Source: Acanthosepion esculentum (taxonomy: Eukaryota; Mollusca; Cephalopoda; Sepiida; Sepiidae). From it: a DNA stretch of 64,000 nucleotides. The stretch is taken from the NCBI GenBank assembly GCA_964036315.1, contig OZ038479.1, positions 62,253,304-62,317,303 of the forward strand, in the 5' to 3' direction. The translations under genes were made by a program, and so were the position numbers. Position 1 is the stretch's first letter, and each line of letters opens with the position of its first letter. Below the pieces are notes generated by a model, which saw only the letters and a program-made list of their open reading frames with translations, did not search any database and had not been told where the DNA came from. Below are positions 45,597-59,800 of the stretch, one piece after another.

Positions 45597-45717
45597 TGTC
45601 GGAGTTATCTCCTCCTCAGTTCTTTGATCCTTCAACAGGGGTCTCTCCCCTGGCTGACCTCTCTCTCTCTCTCTCTCTTTCTCTCTTTCGACTTAGGCCT
45701 TGGGCCACTACCTCGCT
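45597..45717 (+). repeat. partial 3' LTR of short LTR element
   Basis: First about 120 bases of the LTR, truncated on the right beside the satellite domain. Confidence 0.65.
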
Positions 45718-45779
45718 AATTATGAACTTATTTAGGATCGATTTTTGTACAAATACAAGCCTCCAGTGCGAAATGATTC

Positions 45780-48700
45780 CACAACAATTATACTATTGAA
45801 AATATGGAAAACAAATGGAAATAATGTTTTTTACATATTTTTATTGAAAATATAGAAAACATAAGTTGTTATTTTCAATAAAAAATGGAAATAAAATGTA
45901 AATATTGCTTGTTTTTATATTTGTAAATAAAAAAGATAGAAACCAAATAGAAATATAGCTATTTTGGATATTTATGAATAAAAAAATGTAAAACAAATAT
46001 AAATATAACTAATTTTGATATTTTTCAATAACAAGAATAGAAATAAAATAAAATAAAACTTCTTTTCATATTTTTAAAATAAAAAACGATACAAAACAAA
46101 TGTAAAAATAGCTTTTTTGATATTTGCCAATAAAAAAGCTAGGAAACAGAAATATAGCTTTTTTTATATTTTTCAATGCATAAAAAGCAGAAAAGAAATC
46201 GAAATATTGCATATTTGGATATTTTTCAAATGAAAACAGAGGAAAGAATGGAAATATAGCAAAGGAAACCTGGAAATATAGGTTATTTTGATATTTTTCA
46301 AATAAAACGGTAGGAAACAAATAGAATATAGCAGATTTTGATATTTTTCAAATGAAAAACCAGAAAGAAAATGGAAATAATTCATATTTTGATATTTGTC
46401 AAGTAAATAGGTAGAAAAGAAGTGAAAATTTTACGTAATTTGATATGTTCCAAAACAATCCAAAAAATGGAAATATAGTATATTTTTATTTTTTACAAAT
46501 GAAAAGGTAGAAAATAAATGTAAATATAGCATATTTTGATGTTTTTCAACTGAAAAAGCAGAAAACAAAATGAAAAATTACATATTTTGATATTTTTAAA
46601 TGAAATTTAGAAGACAAATGGAAATATAGTAGAAAAAGCTAGAAAATAAATGAAAGTATTTCATAGTTTGATATTTTTTGAAATGAAGGAGCAGAAACAA
46701 AAAGAAATATTGCATACTTTGAAATTTTTCAAAATGAAAATGGAGTAAACAATAAAGTTTCATATTTTCATGTTTTTCAAATAAAAAGGTAGAAATCAAA
46801 TGCAGAATGACATATTTTGATATCTTTCAAATGAAACATATTGAAATATAGCATATTTAGATATTGAGTAGAAATAGAAATATAGCATATTTTGGTATTT
46901 TTCAAATGAAAAGTCAGAAAACTATTGGAAATATTTCATGTTATGATAGAAAACAAAGGGAAAACAAATTTAATAATAGCATATTTTGATATTTATTAAA
47001 TGAAAATCAGGAAAGAAATGAAATGCAGAGAGAAATATAAAAGTTGCATATTTTGATATTTTTCTAATAAAAAAGAAATTGAAATATAGAATATTTGAAA
47101 ATGCTATATTTCCAATTGAAAAATATGAAAATATGCTATATTTCCATTTGTTTTCTAACATTTCATTTGAGAAATATCAAAATACACTATATTTCTATTT
47201 GTTTTTTTACCTTTTCTTTTGAGAAATATCAAACTATGCATTATTTCCATTTGTTTTCAATTATAAATTATGAAAATGTGCAATATTTCCATTTGTTTCT
47301 GCTTTTTTGTTTGCAAAATATCAAAATATGCAAGATTCCATTTTGGTTTCCACCTTTAACAGTTGTTTACAACCTTTTCTTCTGAAAAATATTAAAATAT
47401 GCAATATATCCATGTGTTTTCTACATTTTCATTTGAAAAAAATCAAAATATACTACATTTCCGTGTGCCTTTTCTTTTTCATTATGCTACATCTCCAGGG
47501 AGAGGGCATATTTTAATTGAAAAAGTTGAAACTATCAAATGTTGCATAATTTTATATTTTTCAAATAAAAAGGTAGAAAACAAATGGGACTATTGCATAT
47601 TCTGATATTTTTTAAATGAAAGATCACAAAACATGGAAACATTGCCTATTTTGAAATTTTTCAATGTAAAAGGTAGACAACAAATAGAATTAAAGGATAT
47701 TTTTCAAGTGAAAGCCTAGAAAACAAATGGAAATATTGCATATTTTGATATTTTTTATTCATATGAAAATGCAGAAAACAAATGGAAATGTGGCATATTT
47801 TGAAATTTTTCTTAAAAGGCAGAAAACATATTTCCATATGGCACAAATGGAAATAAATCACATTTCAATAATCTTTATATGAAAATGCAGAAAACAAATG
47901 GAAATATGACATATTTTGATATTTTTCATATGAAAATTCAGAAAACAACTGGTAATAAAGCTTATATTCATAGTTTTCAATTCAATTTTGATATTTTGCA
48001 ATTTAAAATGGACGAAACCAATAGAAATATTTTGATATTTTTCAATCTAAAATGCTAAAAAAAGGGAAATAAAGTATATTTTGATATTTTTTATTTGAAA
48101 ATGCAGAAAAAAATGTAAATATGGTTTATTTTGATATTGTTCATAGGAAAAATCAGAAAATAATTGGAAATATGGTATATTTTGATATTTTTTATAAGAC
48201 AATGAGAAAACTACTGGAAATAAAGCATATTTTTATATTTTGCATATGAAAAGGCAGAAAAATGGAAATAAATCATATTTTGATATTTTCCAATTGAAAA
48301 CGAAGAAAACAAATATAAATATTTCATGTTTTGATATTTTTCAAAACAAAAATCAGAAAACAAAAGTAAATATTCCATATTTTGTAATTTTTCAAATGAA
48401 AAAGCAGAAATTTTTGAAGAAAACAAATAGAAATATTACATAAAAGGAAAAATGAAATATACTATATTTTGATATTTTTCAAATAGAAAAGAAACAAATG
48501 GAAATTTGATATTTTTCAAAGTGAAATGTAGAAAAAATGGAAATAATGCCTATTTAGATATTTTTCAAATGAAAAATCAGAAAAATGGAAATATAGCAGA
48601 TTTTGATATTTTTCAAAGGATAATTTAGAAAACAAGTAGAAATATAGCTTATTTTGAGTTTTTCAAATGAAAAGTCAGAAAACAAATGAAAATATAGCAT

Positions 48701-50507
48701 ATTTTTGTATTAAAATGAAACGGTAAAAAACATAAGGAAGATAGTATATTTTGATATTTTTCAAATGAAAATTCAAAAACAGATGTAAATGTTACATATA
48801 TTGAAATTTTTTAAAATGAAGATTTAGACAACAAATGGAAATATTGCATATTTTGTTATTTTTCAATTGAAAGCACACAAAAATGAATATATAGAATATT
48901 TTGATATTTCTCTAAAGGAAAGGTAGAAAACACATTGAAGTATAGCATATTTTCTATTTTTCAAAGAAAAAAACAGGAAAACAAATGGAAAAGTAACAAA
49001 TTTTTATATTTTTCAAAAGAGAAAGAAGAAACAAAAGAAACAAAAGGAAATATTGCATATTTTTTATTTTTCAAATGAAAAAGTAGAAACATTTTGCAAT
49101 CAAAAGATAGAAGAAGTATGGAAATATTGTATATTTTAATATTTCTCATATGAAAAGCAAAAAAAAAAATGAATATTGCATATTTCGGTATTATTCAAAT
49201 GAAAAAGCTGAAAACAAATGGAAATATAGCACATTTTGATATTTTATATAAAAAGGGAGAAAACAAATTGACATATAGCATATTTTGCTATTTTTCCATT
49301 GGAAAGTTAGAAAACAAATTGAAATATTGTGATATTTTTCAAATGAAAAGTAGAAAACAATGAGAAATATTGTATATTTTGACACTTTCCAAATGAAATG
49401 TCAGAAATTGAAATATTTTGATATCTTTCAAATGAAAAAAACATAAAACAAATGCAAATATCGCCAACTTTGATATTTTTGAATTTAAAATGTACAATAC
49501 AAATGGAAATATTTCATATTTTAATATTTTTCAAATGAAACGGTAGAAAACAAATGAAAATATTGAAAACAAATGGAAATATATATTTTTAAATGAAAAG
49601 GCAGAAAACAAATAAAAAAAGCATATTTTGATTTTTGTCAGAAGAAAGTTAGAAAACAAATGGAAATACTACATATTTTGATATTTTTCAATTGAAAAGG
49701 TAGGAAAGAGATGGAAATATATCTGGTTTTTATATTTTAGTAGAAATGGAAATAGTATATTTTGATATTTTTGAAATGAAAAATATGGATACAAATGGGA
49801 ATATGGCCTAATTTGATATCTTTTAATTGAATAGTCAGGAAACAGTTTGAAATATAGCATATTCAGTTATTGTTTAAATGAATATGTACAAAACAAATGT
49901 AAATATTTCTTTTGTTGATATTTTTCAAAAAAGAAACTAATTAAAATTTGTTATTTTTCAATTAAAAAGATAGAAAACATAGAAGTATACAATTTTTTGA
50001 TATTTTTTAATGAAAATGTAGAAAACAAAAAAGAATATTTTCATATTTTTCAATACAAAATATACAAAACAAATGTAAATATAAAATACTTTGATATTTT
50101 TTAATAAAAGATATAGAAAACAAATAGCTTATTTTGATTTTAAAATATAGCTTATCTTTCAATTAAAAAATAGGAAACAAATGTAAATATTGTATACTTT
50201 GATATTTTACAAACGAAATAGCAGAAACAAAAGAAAATATTGCATCTTTTGATATTTTCCAATTGAAAAGGTACACAACAAAAAACACTATAGTATATTT
50301 TGATATTTTTCAAATGAAAACTTAGAAAACAAATGGAAACATTGCTTATTTTGATATTTTCCAAAAGGAAAGCCAGAAAGCAAATGGAAATATAGCATAT
50401 TTGGATATTTTTTCAAAAGAAAAGTTAGAAAATAAATTGAAATATAGTATATTTTGATATTTTCAAAAGAATATGCAGAAAACATATGGAAAGATGGAAA
50501 ACAAATT
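45780..50507 (+). repeat. old diverged satellite array, part 1
   Basis: Tandem units of roughly 50-60 bp around AAACAAATGGAAATATTGC, ATATTTTGATATTTTTC and AAATGAAAAAGCAGA, strongly diverged with many indels. It is recognisably the ancestor or relative of the homogeneous 51-bp monomer further right. The first about 350 bases carry a variant with TTTTTATTGAAAATATAGAAAAC. Numerous 60-90-codon ORFs here are chance products. Confidence 0.9.
47099..47500 (-). repeat. inverted segment of the satellite array
   Basis: Here the plus strand shows reverse-complement monomers (GCTATATTTCCATTTG, TTTCATTTGAGAAATATCAA), while both sides are in the forward orientation. Confidence 0.8.
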
Positions 50508-50989
50508 TTTTTTTTTTTTTTTAATCATATCACCCCAAGCAAGGCCGGAGGCCACTATCACGCAAGGGGTTAAAGAAGGGTTGGAGGAAGAGCAGATAGG
50601 AGTGGCAAGGGAGGGGATGTGGAGAAAGAGAAAGACAGTGGGTAATTGGTGTTGGAAAAAGAGAAGGCCTGAGTTACAGGAAGCCAACGGTTAACACCCA
50701 TGACACGGGCAGAGAGGGGGTTTGACACAGCCTGAATCATAATGTGGCCTCAGGGTTGCCTATCGGAGATGACTGCAGGGACACCTATCCATGCGCGACA
50801 TGGCACTACAGACACCTCGATATTATGCAACTGTTGATCAGAGCGGCCGCTCAAGATGCTACACAAGAGTTAGGGCTCCTAACTACCAGTCGGAAACAGC
50901 AACCAGGGAACTGTCAACCGTGTACCCTCAGAATGAACAGGCAATGCCACAGACTACACGCATCACGGGTGAAACTCCGCAGCACAAGG

Positions 50990-51027
<38 letters not shown>

Positions 51028-51126
51028 GAACCACTTCCTAGACATGAAACAAGGTTTGGGCCTCTAAACGGGTCCAATAGAGGAGGGAGGAGTGTAGACT
51101 GGGCGGTAGGAAAGCCTACCTACTCC
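50508..51126. mobile_element. GC-richer 0.6-kb insertion in satellite
   Basis: It begins with an 18-T tract and ends at CTACTCCTAG, and is clearly non-satellite. It contains GCAAGGCCGGAGGCCAC and an (AG)n tract at 50991-51021. The T tract suggests a retroposed sequence with its poly-A tail on the minus strand. No coding domain is recognised. The two ORFs (50744-51129) are low complexity through the AG tract. It sits at a change of satellite subfamily, so I could not verify a target duplication. Confidence 0.5.
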
Positions 51127-52272
51127 TAGAATTTTTTTATTTCAAATAAAACTAGATAGAAAACAAATGTAAATATCGTTTTTAATATTTTGCAAGGAAA
51201 AAGATACAAATCAAATGTAAATAGAGAAGATTTTTATATTTTCCAGTAAGAAGCATATGTAAATATAGACATTTTTTATTTCCAGTAAAAAAGATAGAAT
51301 ACAAATGTCAATTTACAATATTTTATATTTTCCAATAAAAAAGATGGAAAAAGATTTACAACTGTAAATGTAGAATATTTTTATCTTCCAACAAAAAAAA
51401 ATAGAAAAACAGTGTAAATATAGAATTTGTTTTTAATTTTCCAATAAAGAAGGTACAAAAGAAATGTAAATAAACAAGATTTTTATATTTATATTTTCCA
51501 ACATGAAAGATCGAATATTAAGAGAATATTTTTTTATTTTCCAATGAAAAAGATAGAAAACAAATGGAAATATTGCATATTTGGATATTTTTCAAATAAA
51601 AATTTAGAAAGCAAAAGGAAATATTGCATATTTTGATATTTTTACAGTGAAAAAGCAGAAAACTTATGGAAATATAGGATATTTTGATATATTTCAAATA
51701 AAAAGCAGCAAATAAATGGATATTTTTCAAATGACAAGTAAGAAAAAAATATCAAAATATTGCATATTTTTATATTTTTCAATACAACAGTTAGAAAAAA
51801 TGATATTAAAAATCAATAGGCAGAAAACAATTGGTAATGTGGCATATTTTAATATATTTCAATTGAAAAGGTAGAAAACAAATGGAAATATTGCATATTT
51901 TCATACTTTTCAAATAAAAAAGTAGAAAACACAGCATATTTTGATAATTTCTAAAATGAAAAACAGAAAACAAAACAAAATATTTCATATTTTGATAGTT
52001 TTCAAATGAAAAGTTAGAAAACAAGTAGACATATAGCATATTTTGATAGTTTTTAAATGAAAAAGCAGAAAACAAATGGAAATATTTCATATTTGGATAT
52101 TTTTCAAATGGAAAAGCAGATGCAAATATAAAATGATTTGATATTTTTCAAATGAATAGTTATAAAACAAATAAAAATATGGATATTTTGAAATTTTTCA
52201 ATTTCAAAGTTAGAAAACAGGGAAATATAGCATATTTGCATATTTTTCAATTGTAAAAGACAAAAAAGGTGG

Positions 52273-52303
<31 letters not shown>

Positions 52304-52934
52304 GATATTTTTCAATTGATAAACTAATGAAAATATTACATATTTTGATATTTTTCAAAAGAAAAAGCAGAAAACAAATGGAAATATAGTATATTTTGAT
52401 ATTTTTTGAAGAAAACAAATAGAAATATTACATAAAAGAAAATTATGAAATATAGTATATTTTGATATTTTTCAAATAGAAAAGAAACAAATGGAAATTT
52501 GATATTATTCAAAATGAAATGTAGAAAAAATGGAAATATTTCGTATTTTTATATTTTTCAACAGAATAGTTAGATAAAAGAGATTTTGATATTTTTCAAA
52601 TAAAAAGGCCAAAAACAAATGGAAATATGGCATATTGTGTTATCTTTCAATGGAAAAATCAGAAAACATGAAAATGTTGCATATTTTGATATTTTTGAAG
52701 TGAAAAAGAAGAAAACAAATGGATATATGACATTTGTTGACATTTCTCAAGTGAAACTCATAAACTAAATCGAAAGATTTCATTATGTACTTTTCAAATG
52801 AAAATTTATAAAAAAAATGAAAAGAAAGCATATTTTTACATTTTTCACGTGAAAAACTAGGAAAAAAGTAAATATTGAAAATTTTGATATTTATCACGTG
52901 AAATGTTAGAAACAAATGGAAATATTGTTCATAT
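51127..52934 (+). repeat. old diverged satellite array, part 2
   Basis: It continues part 1. The first about 420 bases carry the same variant as 45800-46140 (AAATGTAAATATAG, TTTTCCAATAAAAAAGATAG), then the more common variant. A (TA)n tract lies at 52276-52302. Confidence 0.88.
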
Positions 52935-53825
52935 TCTAACACTTCGTCCCTAGCCCCTCAACCTCTGGCGTCTTCCTCTTTGGGTTGAGGTGCCCACTTG
53001 GTCCGAACCGAACTTAGGGGTAAATGGCCGTATGCTCCCTGAGTACCCGTAGATTATCTCGACCAGTCAACTGGTCAAGTCCCGCTTGCTGCCCACGCTG
53101 TGTTAGTTTTTTGATCCTGTAAGCGGGGTGTTGTCCATACGTTCACGGTCAACTGGGGATGTGGACACGGCTGTGAGTGTTGGCGCTAGGAAGATTAGAT
53201 TGTGGTAGAATAAAACAAGAAATAATATCTGCAGAAGCCAAACAACAATGGGGGAAATATTGACGTCGTTTATATAAGAAAATAACATCAGAACAGAGGT
53301 TACAGGGAGAATAAAAACATTTAACATATATAAAAAAGAAAAAGACAAGATGCATCGAGCGAATTCCCAACAGAGAGAGGGTTTGTGTGTGATAAACATT
53401 GAATCGCCTGGGGTAGTCCAGTCTCATACAGACTTCTCAGAACAGGGGGCAGTCTCCTTTCTCTCCTCCAAAATTCTCCCGCAAATCTCCCGACTCACTG
53501 CGACGACAGTCTCACGACTCTCTCGACGATAGTCTCTTTCCCCCGACTCTTGCTTATTAGCAAAATCTTGAGTTAATATAGAAAAAGGATCAGCTGATCA
53601 CAATTGACCCTCGGCCTGGCACACAGCTACCATGAGCCTCAACTAATCATGCAATTTCCAAAGTGCCAAAAACTATCCCTTGACAGGTAAAACTATTCTC
53701 CAATTATTTACCTTATCTCAATCACAAGTTCTTCTCGCTTCACCAAAATTATACTTTGGAATATCTAAACATTGATTCAACCTTTTAATCAAAACAAATA
53801 CTGTTAAACAAAACCAAGTATCTCA
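52935..53825 (-). mobile_element. solo LTR of inner gypsy family, inside the satellite
   Basis: The left edge TCTAACACTTCG followed by CCCCTCAACCTCTGGCGTCTTCC matches the end of the inner element's LTR. GTAGATTATCTCGACCAGTC, CGGTCAACTGGGGATGTGG and TTTATATAAGAAAATAAC further right match LTR landmarks. It is on the minus strand like the inner element but only moderately similar to it. The right edge near TATCTCA is approximate, and no 5-bp duplication is evident. It separates the old and the homogeneous satellite arrays. The ORFs 53103-53427 belong to the LTR. Confidence 0.75.
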
Positions 53826-56800
53826 CCTAAATGAAAATGCTGAAAAGAAATGGAAATATTGCATATTTTGATCATTTTCAAATGAAAACGAAGAAAACAA
53901 ATGAAAATATTGCATATTTTGATCATTTTCAAATGAAAATGCAGAAAACAAATGAAAATATTGCATATTTTGATCATTTTCAAATGAAAACGAAGAAAAC
54001 AAATGAAAATATTGCATATTTGGTCATTTTCAAATGAAAATATTGCATACTTTGATCATTTTCAAATGAAAACGAAGAAAACAAATGAAAATATTGCATA
54101 CTTTGATCATTTTAAAATGAAAACGAAGAAAACAAATGAAAATATTGCATATTTTGATCATTTTCAAATGAAAACGAAGAAAACAAATGAAAATATTGTA
54201 TATTTTGATCATTTTCAAATGAAAACGAAGAAAACAAATGAAAATATTGCATATTTTGATCATTTTCAAATGAAAATGCTGAAAACAAATGAAAATATTG
54301 CATATTTTGATCATTTTCAAATGAAAACGAAGAAAACAAATGAAAATATTGCATATTTTGATCATTTTCAAATGAAAATGCTGACAACAAATGAAAATAT
54401 TGAATATTTTGAACATTTTCAAATGAAAAACGAAGAAAACAAATGAAAATATTGCATATTATGATCATTTTCAAATGAAAATGCTGAAAACAAATGAAAA
54501 TATTGCATATTTTGATCATTTTCAAATGAAAACGAAGAAAACAAATGAAAATATTGCATATTTTGATCATTTTCAAATGAAAACGAAGAAAACAAATGAA
54601 AATATTGCCTATTTTGATCATTTTCAAATGAAAATGCTGAAAACAAATGAAAATATTGCATATTTTGATCATTTTCAAATGAAAACGAAGAAAACAAATG
54701 AAAATATTGCATATTTTGATCATTTTAAAATGAAAATGCTGAAAACAAATGAAAATATTGCATATTTGGATCATTTTCATATGAAAACGAAAAAAACAAA
54801 TGAAAATATTGCATATTTTGATCATTTTCAAATGAAAACGAAGAAAACAAATGAAAATATTGCATATTTTGATCATTTTCAAATGAAAACGAAGAAAACA
54901 AATGAAAATATTGCATATTTTGATCATTTTCAAATGAAAATGCTGAAAACAAATGAGAATATTGCATATTTTGAACATTTTCAAATGAAAACGAAGAAAA
55001 AAAATGAAAATATTGCATATTTTGATCATTTTCAAATGAAAATGCTGAAAAGAAATGGAAATATTGCATATTTTGATCATTTTCAAATGAAAACGAAGAA
55101 AACAAATGAAAATATTGCATATTTTGATCATTTTAAAATGAAAACGAAGAAAACAAATGAAAATATTGCATATTTTGATCATTTTCAAATGAAAATGCTG
55201 AAAACAAATGAAAATATTGCATATTTTGAACATTTTCAAATGAAAACGAAGAAAACAAATGAAAATACTGCATATTTTGATCATTTTCAAATGAAAATGC
55301 TGAAAACAAATGAAAATATTGCATATTTTGAACATTTTCAAATGAAAACGAAGAAAACAAATGAAAATATTGCATATTTGGTCATTTTCAAATGAAAATA
55401 TTGCATATTTTGATCATTTTCAAATGAAAACGAAGAAAACAAATGAAAATATTGCATATTATGATCATTTTCAAATGAAAATGCTGAAAACAAATGAAAA
55501 TATTGCATATTTTGATCATTTTCAAATGAAAACGAAGAAAACAAATGAAAATATTGCATATTTTGATCATTTTCAAATGAAAACGAAGAAAACAAATGAA
55601 AATATTGCCTATTTTGATCATTTTCAAATGAAAATGCTGAAAACTAATGAAAATATTGCATATTTTGATCATTTTCAAATGAAAACGAAGAAAACAAATG
55701 AAAATATTGCATATTTTGATCATTTTAAAATGAAAATGCTGAAAACAAATGAAAATATTGCATATTTTGATCATTTTCAAATGAAAATGCTGAACACAAA
55801 TGAAAATATTGCATATTTTGATCATTTTCAAATGAAAACGAAGAAAACAAATGAAAATATTGCATATTTTGATCATTTTCAAATGAAAACGAAGAAAACA
55901 CATGAAAATATTGCATATTTTGATCATTTTCAAATGAAAACGAAGAAAACAAATGAAAATATTGCATATTTTCATCATTTTCAAATGAAAACGAAGAAAA
56001 CAAATGAAAATATTGCATATTTTGATCATTTTCAAATGAAAACGAAGAAAAGAAATGGAAATATTGCATATTTTGATCATTTTAAAATGAAAACGAAGAA
56101 AACAAATGAAAATATTGCATATTTTGATCATTTTCAAATGAAAATGCTGAAAACAAATGAAAATATTGCATATTTTGAACATTTTCAAATGAAAACGAAG
56201 AAAACAAATGAAAATACTGCATATTTTGATCATTTTCAAATGAAAATGCTGAAAACAAATGAAAATATTGCATATTTTGAACATTTTCAAATGAAAACGA
56301 AGAAAACAAATGAAAATATTGCATATTTGGTCATTTTCAAATGAAAATATTGCATATTTTGATCATTTTCAAATGAAAACGAAGAAAACAAATGAAAATA
56401 TTGCATATTTTGATCATTTTCAAATGAAAACGAAGAAAACAAATGAAAATATTGCATATTTTGATCATTTTCAAATGAAAACGAAGAAAACAAATGAAAA
56501 TATTGTATATTTTGATCATTTTCAAATGAAAACGAAGAAAACAAATGAAAATATTGCGTATTTTGATCATTTTCAAATGAAAACGAAGAAAACAAATGAA
56601 AATATTGCATATTTTGATCATTTTCAAATGAAAATGCTGAACACAAATGAAAATATTGCATATTTTGATCATTTTCAAATAAAAATGCAGAAAACAAATG
56701 AAAATATTGCATATTTTGATCATTTTCAAATGAAAACGAAGAAAACAAATGAAAATATTGCATATTTTGATCATTTTCAAATGAAAATGCTGAAAACAAA

Positions 56801-59800
56801 TGAGAATATTGCATATTTTGAACATTTTCAAATGAAAACGAAGAAAACAAATGAAAATATTGCATATTTTGATCATTTTCAAATGAAAATGCTGAAAAGA
56901 AATGAAAATATTGCATATTTTGATCATTTTCAAATGAAAACGAAGAAAACAAATGAAAATATTGCATATTTTGATCATTTTCAAATGAAAACGAAGAAAA
57001 CAAATGAAAATATTGCATATTTTGAACATTTTCAACTGAAAACGAAGAAAACAAATGAAAATATTGCATATTTTGAACATTTTCAAATGAAAACGAAGAA
57101 AACAAATGAAAATATTGCATATTTGGTCATTTTCAAATGAAAATATTGCATATTTTGATCATTTTCAAATGAAAACGAAGAAAACAAATGAAAATATTGC
57201 ATATTATGATCATTTTCAAATGAAAATGCTGAAAACAAATGAAAATATTGCATATTTTGATCATTTTCAAATGAAAACGAAGAAAACAAATGAAAATATT
57301 GCATATTTTGATCATTTTCAAATGAAAACGAAGAAAACAAATGAAAATATTGCATATTTTGATCATTTTCAAATGAAAATGCTGAAAACAAATGAAAATA
57401 TTGCATATTTTGATCATTTTCAAATGAAAATGCTGAACACAAATGAAAATATTGCATATTTTGATCATTTTCAAATGAAAACGAAGAAAACAAATGAAAA
57501 TATTGCATATTTTGATCATTTTCAAATGAAAACGAAGAAAACACATGAAAATATTGCATATTTTGATCATTTTCAAATGAAAACGAAGAAAACAAATGAA
57601 AATATTGCATATTTTCATCATTTTCAAATGAAAACGAAGAAAACAAATGAAAATATTGCATATTTTGATCATTTTCAAATGAAAACGAAGAAAAGAAATG
57701 GAAATATTGCATATTTTGATCATTTTCAAATGAAAACGAAGAAAACAAATGAAAATACTGCATATTTTGATCATTTTCAAATGAAAATGCTGAAAACAAA
57801 TGAAAATATTGCATATTTTGAACATTTTCAAATGAAAACGAAGAAAACAAATGAAAATATTGCATATTTGGTCATTTTCAAATGAAAATATTGCATATTT
57901 TGATCATTTTCAAATGAAAACGAAGAAAACAAATGAAAATATTGCATATTTTGATCATTTTCAAATGAAAACGAAGAAAACAAATGAAAATATTGCATAT
58001 TTTGATCATTTTCAAATGAAAACGAAGAAAACAAATGAAAATATTGTATATTTTGATCATTTTCAAATGAAAACGAAGAAAACAAATGAAAATATTGCGT
58101 ATTTTGATCATTTTCAAATGAAAACGAAGAAAACAAATGAAAATATTGCATATTTTGATCATTTTCAAATGAAAATGCTGAACACAAATGAAAATATTGC
58201 ATATTTTGATCATTTTCAAATGAAAATGCTGAAAACAAATGAAAATATTGCATATTTTGATCATTTTCAAATGAAAACGAAGAAAACAAATGAAAATATT
58301 GCATATTTTGATCATTTTCAAATGAAAACGAAGAAAACAAATGAAAATATTGTATATTTTGATCATTTTCAAATGAAAACGAAGAAAACAAATGAAAATA
58401 TTGCGTATTTTGATCATTTTCAAATGAAAACGAAGAAAACAAATGAAAATATTGCATATTTTGATCATTTTCAAATGAAAATGCTGAACACAAATGAAAA
58501 TATTGCATATTTTGATCATTTTCAAATGAAAATGCTGAAAACAAATGAAAATATTGCATATTTTGATCATTTTCAAATGAAAACGAAGAAAACAAATGAA
58601 AATATTGCATATTTTGATCATTTTCAAATGAAAACGAAGAAAACAAATGAAAATATTGCATATTTTGAACATTTTCAAATGAAAACGAAGAAAACAAATG
58701 AAAATATTGCATATTTTGATCATTTTCAAATGAAAACGAAGAAAACAAATGAAAATATTGCATATTTTGATCATTTTCAAATGAAAACGAAGAAAACAAA
58801 TGAAAATATTGCATATTTTGATCATTTGAAAATGAAAATGCTGAAAACAAATGAAAATATTGCATATTTGGATCATTTTCAAATGAAAACGAAGAAAACA
58901 AATGAAAATATTGCATATTTTGATCATTTTCAAATGAAAACGAAGAAAACAAATGAAAATATTGCATATTTTGATCATTTTCAAATGAAAACGAAGAAAA
59001 CAAATGAAAATATTGCATATTTTGAACATTTTCAAATGAAAACGAAGAAAACAAATGAAAATATTGCATATTTTGATCATTTTCAAATGAAAACGAAGAA
59101 AACAAATGAAAATATTGCATATTTTGATCATTTTCAAATGAAAATGCTGAAAACAAATGAAAATATTGCATATTTTGATCATTTTAAAATGAAAATGCTG
59201 AAAACAAATGAAAATATTGCATATTTGGATCATTTTCAAATGAAAACGAAGAAAACAAATGAAAATATTGCATATTTTGATCATTTTCAAATGAAAACGA
59301 AGAAAACAAATGAAAATATTGCATATTTTGATCATTTTCAAATGAAAACGAAGAAAACAAATGAAAATATTGCATATTTTGATCATTTTAAAAGGAAAAT
59401 GCTGAAAACAAATGAAAATATTGCATATTTTGATCATTTTCATATGAAAACGAAAAAAACAAATGAAAATATTGCATATTTTGATCATTTTCAAATGAAA
59501 ACGAAGAAAACAAATGAAAATATTGCATATTTTGATCATTTTCAAATGAAAACGAAGAAAACAAATGAAAATATTGCATATTTTGATCATTTTCAAATGA
59601 AAATGCTGAAAACAAATGAGAATATTGCATATTTTGAAAATTTTCAAATGAAAACGAAGAAAAAAAATGAAAATATTGCATATTTTGATCATTTTCAAAT
59701 GAAAATGCTGAAAAGAAATGGAAATATTGCATATTTTGATCATTTTCAAATGAAAACGAAGAAAACAAATGAAAATATTGCATATTTTGAACATTTTAAA

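Larger units (their letters stand above)
44017..45717 (+). mobile_element. short LTR element without pol, CsRn1-like primer site
   Basis: The left LTR (44017-44522) starts around AAGTTAGCTCCTCCTCAG and ends TACA. A primer site follows at 44525-44545. The right LTR begins at 45597 with TGTCGGAGTTATCTCCTCCT after a purine tract (GAGAGGAAATA). It matches the left one through the (TC)n tract and AGGCCTTGGGC, then is cut off near 45717 where satellite-flanking sequence begins. The internal part is only about 1.05 kb. It contains ORF 45152-45448 of unknown identity and no protease, reverse transcriptase or integrase. It is a deletion derivative or a TRIM-like element that would need another element's enzymes. 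Confidence 0.7.

Noticed and set aside
50744..51129. 107- and 112-codon ORFs in the satellite insertion
   Set aside because: Both pass through the (AG)n tract in different frames and show no domain.
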